This document shows, in pieces, positions 15,864-20,785 of a stretch of 20,785 nucleotides of DNA. Numbering within the stretch: position 1 is the stretch's first letter; each line of letters opens with the position of its first letter. The position numbers and the translations under genes are program-made. The stretch spans positions 22,705-43,489 of the forward strand of contig DDXM01000052.1 of NCBI GenBank assembly GCA_002347485.1. The letters run 5' to 3'. The notes below the pieces were generated by a model, which searched no databases, was not told the DNA's origin, and saw nothing but the letters and a program-made list of their open reading frames with translations. This DNA comes from Anaerolineaceae bacterium UBA2260. Its GTDB lineage: Bacteria; Chloroflexota; Anaerolineae; Anaerolineales; Anaerolineaceae.

Positions 15864-15872
15864 TGCTATAAT
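15864..15872 (+). promoter_or_regulatory. Extended -10 promoter of the NfeD/ClpP-class gene
   Basis: TGCTATAAT is a perfect -10 with extended TGn, 20 nt before ATG 15893. No TTGACA-like -35 is visible at 16-18 bp. A leader of roughly 14 nt starting near AGGAACGG would include a partial Shine-Dalgarno. The region is shared with the divergent dnaK gene. Confidence 0.5.
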
Positions 15873-15892
15873 CCAGATAGGAACGGTGAAAA

Positions 15893-17239
15893 ATGCGCAA
15901 ACATACGCTCTCCCTATTGAATCTTTTCCTCGCAACTGCCTTCTTGCTCACAGGTTTCGCCCATCCGGTTGAAGCCCAAAGCGCTGCGCCAACCGCGGTG
16001 GTGGTCACGCTCGAAGGTCCGCTGACACCAGTGTGGAGCGGCCTGCTTCAGCGCGGGATCAACCAGGCGGAGAAAACCGACGCGGAGTTGTTGGTGATCG
16101 AACTCAACACTCCCGGTGGCAGCGTGGATCTGATGAACAGTCTGATCCAGCAGATATTGGCCAGCCCAGTGCCAGTAGTGGTTTACGTGTCACCGCGCGG
16201 CGCGATGGCGGCTTCAGCCGGCACACTGCTCGTGCTCGCGGGGCAGATCGGCGCTATGTCGCCAGAATCTTCGATTGGCGCAGCCAGCCCGGTGGGACTG
16301 CAGGGCGAGGATATCGAGTCCACCTCGGAGGCGAAAACCAAGGAAATCCTCAAAGCCAGCGCCCGGTCATTGGCAGAACGACGCGGGGCGGAAGCCATCC
16401 GCCTTGTGGAGGAAGCTATCGATTCGGCTGTGGCGGCCAGCTCTTCAGAGGCGTTGCAGGCGGGGTTGATCGATATCATTGCGCGAGATATGGACGATTT
16501 GTTGGAACAAGTGGATGGATTGACCGTCCAGGTGAATGGTCAGGATGTCGTTATCCACTCCAGCAAAGCGGCGCTGGTACCGGTAGCGCCCACACTGGTT
16601 GAAGAGATCCTGGGCATGTTGACCAATCCAAACATCGTTTTCATCCTGCTTTCCATCGGAGTGCAGGCCATCCTCATCGAGATGTCCAGCCCTGGCGGTT
16701 GGGTGGCCGGCATAATCGGCGTTATTTTGCTGGCGTTGTCGATCTATGGGCTGGGAATCCTGCCCGTCAACTGGTTCGGCATCGTATTCCTTATCATCGC
16801 GTTCATCCTTTTTATCCTGGATATCAAAGCCCCCACGCACGGCGCATTGACAGTTGCGGGCGTGGCCTCATTTATTACCGGTGCGTTAATCCTGTTCAAT
16901 TCAGTCAGCGTGCCAGGCTTCCCCCGCGTTTCCGTCGGCTTGGTAGTCGGGATGGGGGTTTTCATCGGCCTGACCTTTTTCGCGGTGGTGATGATCGCCA
17001 TGCGCGCGCTGAGAAAACCAATTATCACCGGCAGGGAGTCGCTCGCAGGGAAAGAAGGCTATGTCATCCAGCGATTGAACCCTCAGGGGATCGTGCAGGT
17101 AGCCGGGGAGCAATGGACCGCGTTCCTCGCGTCCGGGGAGAAACCGCTCAAACAGGGGGATCGGGTAATTGTCGATAAGGTGGAGGGGGTTCGACTGATT
17201 GTGCGCCGCCTTGAGGACGGGCACCATTCTGAAAAATAA
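15893..17239 (+). CDS. Long-form NfeD / ClpP-class membrane serine protease
   Basis: A 448-residue protein of the long NfeD (NfeD1b, PH1510-type) family, which joins a ClpP-class protease outside the membrane to a membrane domain and a small OB-fold. A signal peptide ends about VEAQ (residue 29). The protease part (about 32-205) has LNTPGGSV and the nucleophile S108 in RGAMAASAGT. K148 in SEAKTKEIL is the likely general base, as in the Ser-Lys dyad of the family. Four to five hydrophobic helices follow (about 247-372), including SSPGGWVAGIIGVILL. The C-terminal NfeD/OB domain (about 378-440) reads LAGKEGYVIQRLNPQGIVQV. Family members act in membrane-protein quality control, often with a stomatin/SPFH partner, which is not in the window. 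Its 3' end converges on the M28 pseudogene 16 bp away. Confidence 0.93.
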   Translation: MRKHTLSLLNLFLATAFLLTGFAHPVEAQSAAPTAVVVTLEGPLTPVWSGLLQRGINQAEKTDAELLVIELNTPGGSVDLMNSLIQQILASPVPVVVYVSPRGAMAASAGTLLVLAGQIGAMSPESSIGAASPVGLQGEDIESTSEAKTKEILKASARSLAERRGAEAIRLVEEAIDSAVAASSSEALQAGLIDIIARDMDDLLEQVDGLTVQVNGQDVVIHSSKAALVPVAPTLVEEILGMLTNPNIVFILLSIGVQAILIEMSSPGGWVAGIIGVILLALSIYGLGILPVNWFGIVFLIIAFILFILDIKAPTHGALTVAGVASFITGALILFNSVSVPGFPRVSVGLVVGMGVFIGLTFFAVVMIAMRALRKPIITGRESLAGKEGYVIQRLNPQGIVQVAGEQWTAFLASGEKPLKQGDRVIVDKVEGVRLIVRRLEDGHHSEK

Positions 17240-17255
17240 TCAAAGTGCGCGAGCG

Positions 17256-18104
17256 TTAGTAGACCAGGTTCCTGGAGAAATTCCTATTCCATACAGTCGG
17301 TTCGATCGCGTAAGGCCCGGTGAACACTTTCAGCAGATCAGCAAGCAAAAGCAGGGTTGTCACACCGGCGGCGTTATCCAGCGCGCCAGGGGTATTGACC
17401 TTGTTATCCACGTGCACGCAGATGACGATCTTTTCCATCGCGAACGGGTTCAACCTGCCAAGCACATTGACACCCGTGGAGGGGATACGCTCCGCGTGGC
17501 TGATGAGGTGAACGGTCTGACCATCCAACTGCGCCAGCCGTGCGCCGACCCGGTCGATGGTGTACACGGAGGGGATATCAAAATTGCCATCTTCAAACAG
17601 CGGGAAGGGAGGGGTACGCCCCGCCTGCGAGTTCAGGGTTGCGCTTGGTGGCGGCGATGACGGCGGCGGGGGCTTTTTGCTCCAGCAGGGAGATAAATTG
17701 CTGGTGCGGTACGAGATTGTAAAAAGGGTATCCCTTGGGTATCAACTGCTCGCGGGTCAGTTCATCTTTCAACATGAGAACCTCGCCGGTACAATCAAGA
17801 AAGAAAAAATCCTCCATGTTGACCGCGACGCGCAGAGGCGCGCTCACCCGGCAGCCATGGAGTAGGGGCTGGATTGAACCGTGAAGTTCTTCGCCCCGGC
17901 GCGGCAGGTCGCACCTTTGGTCGACCAATCCAGGCATTTGAAACCCGGGGTTGAAACTTCATAACCGGCGGCCGCGATGACTCGCGCGCAAAAATCGGTG
18001 GCGGCGTGGTTCCCTGAGCTGCCCATACGCCTGGTTTCGAGGTCTGCGCTGAGGAACTGCAGGTAACTTTTTGCTTTCTCATTGAGCTCATGGGATCGGT
18101 TCAT
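17256..18104 (-). pseudogene. Decayed M28-family aminopeptidase pseudogene
   Basis: Three overlapping minus-strand reading frames together read as one M28-type zinc peptidase. Frame 1 (18104-17844) ends FTVQSSPYSMAAG, then stop. Frame 2 continues VSAPLRVAVNMEDFFFLDC and LVPHQQFISLLEQKAPAAV and stops at 17593. Frame 3 picks up FPLFEDGNFDIPSVYTID and HAERIPSTGVNVLGR and carries the zinc-site elements VCVHVDNKV and GALDNAAGV, then stops at 17256. The first break fits a 1-nt loss near 17846-17856, the second a 4-nt TCCC duplication near 17604-17613. After the DNAAGV region the expected Glu-Glu and the rest of the catalytic domain are missing, so about a quarter or more of the protein is gone. ATG 18104 still overlaps the MFS stop (ATGA). 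Assembly error cannot explain the missing C-terminus. Confidence 0.85.
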
Positions 18105-19288
18105 GCGGCGTAGTCCTTGTTAAACAATTTTCCCAAGAAAAGCAATATCACCAGCATGATCACTGCGCCGGCCACCATGAACAGCGTGAAAGCCAGCGGG
18201 GAACCATTTTCCAGCAGGACGCCGGCCAGCCAGGGCAATGACAACCCCCCAATGCTGCCCAGCGCGGTGAGCATGCCGACCGCCTTGCCCTGGTCTCTCG
18301 GAAAAGCGGCGACCATCACCCCCACTGAAGTGGGATAAATCGTACCGTATGAGAATCCCATCAGGATGAAAGCGCTCGTTGAAAGGCCAACCGTGCCCCT
18401 TCCCAGCGTGAGGAGGACTGCGCCGACCAGGCTGCCGATGATCGCGATCAGTAAAAGCCTCAGGCGGCTGATACGGCTGCCAAGCGCCGCCCCGCCGAGC
18501 CGTCCAACTGTTAGCGCCGCCCAGTACGCGGAGGTGATCAGCGCGCCGGTCTCTTTCGCCATGCCCGTAGTGACCCCCATGTAACTGGTCACCCAACTGC
18601 CCGACCCGTACTCGACGCCCACGTACACGAGGATTAAAACGCAAACAAGCCAGAGGATGGGGGAAAGATAGAGCCTTTTTACACTGCTGGAAGTTCCCTC
18701 AGGGTGTTCTGTTTGTGGTCTGCGGTCGGGGCGGGTTTCGCGCAATGTGAACACCACGATCCCGAGGGCGAGAAAAACCGCTGCAGCCAGCCAGTGCACA
18801 ATCAATCCAGAACCCAATGTGACCAGGGTCAGGCTCACCACCGCCGGTCCCACGATCGCGCCGAGACCGAAGAAAAAGTGCAGCAGGTTGAGCACGGAGG
18901 TGTTGTTCTTTGGATATGCCGAAGAAACGATCAGGTTGGCACTCAGGTCCAGCCCGCCCTGGCCCATGCCCGTGAGAAATACCAGGGTCAACATCAGGGG
19001 CAGCGAGCGCGCGTTGATGAATGCGGGCAGACACACCGCCACCAGCAACAGCGAGGTAACCAGCAGGGGCTTTTGACCATAACGGTCGGTGAGCGGACCA
19101 GCCGCCAATTGCGTGACGAGGGATCCCAGGAAGAGGAAGGTGATCACCGCGCCGACCGCAGCGAGAGTTGACCCAGTCTGTTCCGCCAGTTCACCCAGAA
19201 CCGGACCTATGGCGGCATTGAACATGCCAAAGACAAGGAATATACTGCAGGCGAGGATGAGGATGTAGCGTGGTTTTGTCTGGAACAC
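18101..19288 (-). CDS. Major facilitator superfamily (MFS) transporter
   Basis: About 395 residues and roughly 12 hydrophobic segments, an MFS permease. The loop 2-3 signature is present as LAAGPLTDRYGQKPLLV. The second half repeats the pattern with SAYWAALTVGRLGGAALGSR. The closest look is to FucP/sugar-type or general MFS proteins; substrate unknown. The start is uncertain: I prefer GTG 19288 (VFQTKPRYILIL), 16 nt after the TauE stop with an AGAGAG upstream. The frame stays open to a TTG at 19339 inside tauE, which would add 17 polar residues. It ends in ATGA overlapping the M28 pseudogene start, and follows the TauE gene in the same direction, so the three were probably one operon. Confidence 0.88.
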   Translation of the reverse strand: MFQTKPRYILILACSIFLVFGMFNAAIGPVLGELAEQTGSTLAAVGAVITFLFLGSLVTQLAAGPLTDRYGQKPLLVTSLLLVAVCLPAFINARSLPLMLTLVFLTGMGQGGLDLSANLIVSSAYPKNNTSVLNLLHFFFGLGAIVGPAVVSLTLVTLGSGLIVHWLAAAVFLALGIVVFTLRETRPDRRPQTEHPEGTSSSVKRLYLSPILWLVCVLILVYVGVEYGSGSWVTSYMGVTTGMAKETGALITSAYWAALTVGRLGGAALGSRISRLRLLLIAIIGSLVGAVLLTLGRGTVGLSTSAFILMGFSYGTIYPTSVGVMVAAFPRDQGKAVGMLTALGSIGGLSLPWLAGVLLENGSPLAFTLFMVAGAVIMLVILLFLGKLFNKDYAA

Positions 19289-19304
19289 GGCAGGCTCTCT
19301 GATA

Positions 19305-20075
19305 TTAGAATGTTTGAATAAAGAAGATAACGGATACAACCAGCCCGATACTGACCACGATCCAGCGCAGCGTGGTCGGGTTCACCCTGCCGGCCAGTTT
19401 ACCGCCAGTCATTCCTCCCAGCAATGCGCTGACTGCCATGACCGCTGCCACTCCCCAGCTGACCTGACCGGAGAAGAGGAAGAAAACCGCTGCCGCGCTA
19501 TTGGTGGCAAAAGCGACTGCCTGTTTGAGGGCATTCAATCGGGTGAGCGAATCCTCAAAGATCAAAGCGAGGAACGCCAGCACAATGACGCTCAACCCCG
19601 CTCCGAAGTAGCCGCCGTAGATGGCAGCCAGCCCGATCGCGGGGATTGCCAACAGGTAATGAGCGTGGTTGAGCCTGCGCTCAGGCGGGCGGTTGCGCGC
19701 CAGACGCTTGCGCAGCGGTTCGGCGAGCGCCAGCAGCAGCGATGCAAGCAGGATCAGGAATGGCACCAGTTGCCTGAAGAGTTTCTCTCCGCTCAGCAGG
19801 AGGAAAACGCCGCCCACCAACCCGCCAGCGAGAGCCGCAGGTAGTATGTATACCAAGCGTTTCTTTTGCCCTTGCAGATCCTTGCGCTGCGCCCAGGTGG
19901 CGCCAAAATAACCGGGGAAGAGTGAGACTGTGCTGGTGATGTTGGCCGCCACTGCCGGCAGCCCCAGCGCGGTCAGCGTCGGAAAGGTGATCAGCGTGCC
20001 ACCACCGGCGAGCGCGTTGACAGCCCCGGCGGCGAAGGCAGCCAGGGCGGCGATGAGATATTGGAGCAGCGTCAT
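19305..20075 (-). CDS. TauE/SafE-family membrane permease
   Basis: A 256-residue protein with about eight hydrophobic segments in two repeats, matching the TauE/SafE (sulfite exporter / anion permease) family. The first repeat is AAGAVNALAGGGTLITFPTL, then ALGLPAVAANITSTVSLFPGY. The second repeat is AIYGGYFGAGLSVIVLAFLA, then NALKQAVAFATNSAAAVFF. Family members export sulfite, sulfoacetate or similar organosulfonates; the substrate here is not shown. ATG 20075 is preceded by no clear Shine-Dalgarno. A TACAAT lies 10 nt upstream and a palindrome overlaps that zone. It starts the TauE-MFS-(M28) group after the AKR terminator. Confidence 0.9.
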   Translation of the reverse strand: MTLLQYLIAALAAFAAGAVNALAGGGTLITFPTLTALGLPAVAANITSTVSLFPGYFGATWAQRKDLQGQKKRLVYILPAALAGGLVGGVFLLLSGEKLFRQLVPFLILLASLLLALAEPLRKRLARNRPPERRLNHAHYLLAIPAIGLAAIYGGYFGAGLSVIVLAFLALIFEDSLTRLNALKQAVAFATNSAAAVFFLFSGQVSWGVAAVMAVSALLGGMTGGKLAGRVNPTTLRWIVVSIGLVVSVIFFIQTF

Positions 20076-20085
20076 GATGGATTCA

Positions 20086-20106
20086 ATTGTAGATCATTTT
20101 ATGATC
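20086..20106 (-). promoter_or_regulatory. Candidate -10 and palindromic operator upstream of the TauE gene
   Basis: TACAAT on the minus strand (20091-20086) lies 10 nt before the TauE ATG. Directly beside it GATCAT (20092-20097) and ATGATC (20101-20106) form a perfect inverted repeat around TTT, with no T-tract that would make it a terminator. The position suits a repressor site at the promoter. No -35 is convincing, so both calls are tentative. Confidence 0.3.
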
Positions 20107-20155
20107 CGCATCACCGGGTTTGGAAAATCGCTTACAAATTCACTACATTTCATTC

Positions 20156-20192
20156 AAAAAGCGCTATGGTAATGGATCCATAGCGCTTTTTT
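20156..20192. terminator. Intrinsic terminator of the aldo/keto reductase gene
   Basis: A 9-bp perfect stem, GCGCTATGG (20161-20169) with CCATAGCGC (20178-20186), closes an 8-nt loop. It is flanked by A5 (20156-20160) and T6 (20187-20192), so it works in either direction. On the minus strand it lies after the reductase stop (20207) and ends in TTTTT, separating that gene from TauE. Confidence 0.85.
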
Positions 20193-20206
20193 GCCAACGC
20201 AACCGG

Positions 20207-20785
20207 TTAGTTATTCAAGTCCTTCTGGGTGTCGCGCATGATCTCGTCGATGCGCGTCATCACATCGGGCGTCACTTTGTCGAGCACATCCAGCGCTTTC
20301 ATATTGTCGCGCACCTGTTCCACGCGGCTGGCACCGGTGATGGCGCTGCTCACGTTGGGATTGCGGATCACCCAATTAAGAGCGAGGTGGGGCAGCGAGA
20401 TGCCCAATTCCTGGGCCAGTTTGCCCAATTCCTGCACTTTCTTAAGCACCTGCTGGTCAGTGAACTTGCTGCGCAGCCATTCGTACCCTTTCAACGCGCC
20501 GCGCGAATCGGCTGGAATGCCGTTCTGGTACTTGCCCGTCAGCAGACCTGCGCCCAGCGGGCTGAAGGTGGTTGTGCCGTAGCCGTAATCCTTAAAGAGA
20601 CGGGCATATTCCTTTTCCATCCGATCGCGCCAGAAAATGTTGTACTGTGGCTGCTCCACCACCGGTTTATGCAGGTGGTGTTTGTCCGCGAACTCGATCG
20701 CGGAGACAATTTCGGCGGCGGACCATTCAGATGTGCCCCAGTAAAGCGCCTTGCCCCATTCGATGATGTTGTGCATCGCCCACAC
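20207..20785 (-). CDS. Aldo/keto reductase, Kv-beta-like (AKR6/YghZ type), C-terminal part
   Basis: The frame is open to the window edge, so the N-terminus, including the catalytic Tyr/Lys/His part of the barrel, lies outside. The visible 192 residues match the Kv-beta-like aldo/keto reductase group: GKALYWGTSEWSAAEI, VVEQPQYNIFWRD, TFSPLGAGLLTGKY, then the NADP(H)-binding end SSAITGASRVEQVRDNM. Family members reduce aldehydes or ketones with NADPH in the cytoplasm; the substrate is unknown. The first codon in the window is GTG (20785), but this is inside the protein, not a start. A strong terminator follows the stop. Confidence 0.9.
   Translation of the reverse strand: MWAMHNIIEWGKALYWGTSEWSAAEIVSAIEFADKHHLHKPVVEQPQYNIFWRDRMEKEYARLFKDYGYGTTTFSPLGAGLLTGKYQNGIPADSRGALKGYEWLRSKFTDQQVLKKVQELGKLAQELGISLPHLALNWVIRNPNVSSAITGASRVEQVRDNMKALDVLDKVTPDVMTRIDEIMRDTQKDLNN

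Noticed and set aside
15745..15892. CIRCE or other heat-shock inverted repeat before dnaK
   Set aside because: No TTAGCACTC-type inverted repeat is visible. The AT-rich stretch holds only weak promoter-like hexamers.
17256..18104. Programmed frameshifting in the M28 gene
   Set aside because: There are two separate frame breaks plus loss of the C-terminus, with no slippery heptamer and downstream stem recognised. Decay explains all of it.

Overview
The window reads as an ordinary chromosomal segment of a moderately GC-rich bacterium. The best guess is Chloroflexota, probably an Anaerolineae-type genome. That guess is an inference. It rests on Pro/Thr-rich linkers after single N-terminal membrane anchors, a Rad50-like SbcC of about 850 residues, a long NfeD/ClpP-class protein, and a DUF362 protein. 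There is no 16S rRNA or other decisive marker. I see no tRNA, rRNA, CRISPR array, insertion sequence or phage gene. Almost every base is coding, and genes are packed with 1-4 bp overlaps.

Layout. (1) 1-432 (+) is the C-terminal end of a DUF362-family protein. It converges on a minus-strand block across a hairpin with a GCAA tetraloop (474-500). (2) 512-9359 (-) is a tight block transcribed right to left. It holds a membrane-anchored C39-like peptidase domain with TPR repeats, sbcD, a CNNM/HlyC-CorC family membrane protein, sbcC, and two GT4-type glycosyltransferases. The sbcD, CNNM, sbcC and first glycosyltransferase genes overlap end to start (TAATG, ATGA, ATGA), which suggests translational coupling. 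(3) 9452-11685 (-) is a HemN/HemW-like radical SAM gene coupled by ATGA to a PHB-depolymerase/LpqC-type esterase. (4) A divergent intergenic region (11686-11883) carries a good sigma-70-type promoter for a secreted or membrane-anchored PQQ-dependent sugar dehydrogenase-like beta-propeller (+). (5) 13307-15744 (-) is dnaK, alone, with a strong terminator ending against the start codon of a Nudix hydrolase. (6) 15893-17239 (+) is a long NfeD/ClpP-class membrane protease. (7) 17256-20075 (-) is TauE/SafE permease, then an MFS transporter, then a decayed M28 aminopeptidase pseudogene whose start still overlaps the MFS stop. (8) 20207-20785 (-) is the C-terminal part of a Kv-beta-type aldo/keto reductase with a clear terminator.

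Working together. SbcC and SbcD form the DNA-end-processing nuclease/ATPase, and the CNNM protein gene sits between their genes. The other genes are housekeeping or metabolic: a chaperone, membrane protein quality control, cell-surface glycosylation, transport and extracytoplasmic hydrolysis or oxidation. I find no convincing new multi-gene system. The points most worth a second look are the CNNM gene inside sbcDC, the pseudogene with mappable lesions, the possibly leaderless promoter of the C39/TPR gene, the dnaK terminator abutting the Nudix gene, and a palindrome at the TauE promoter region.
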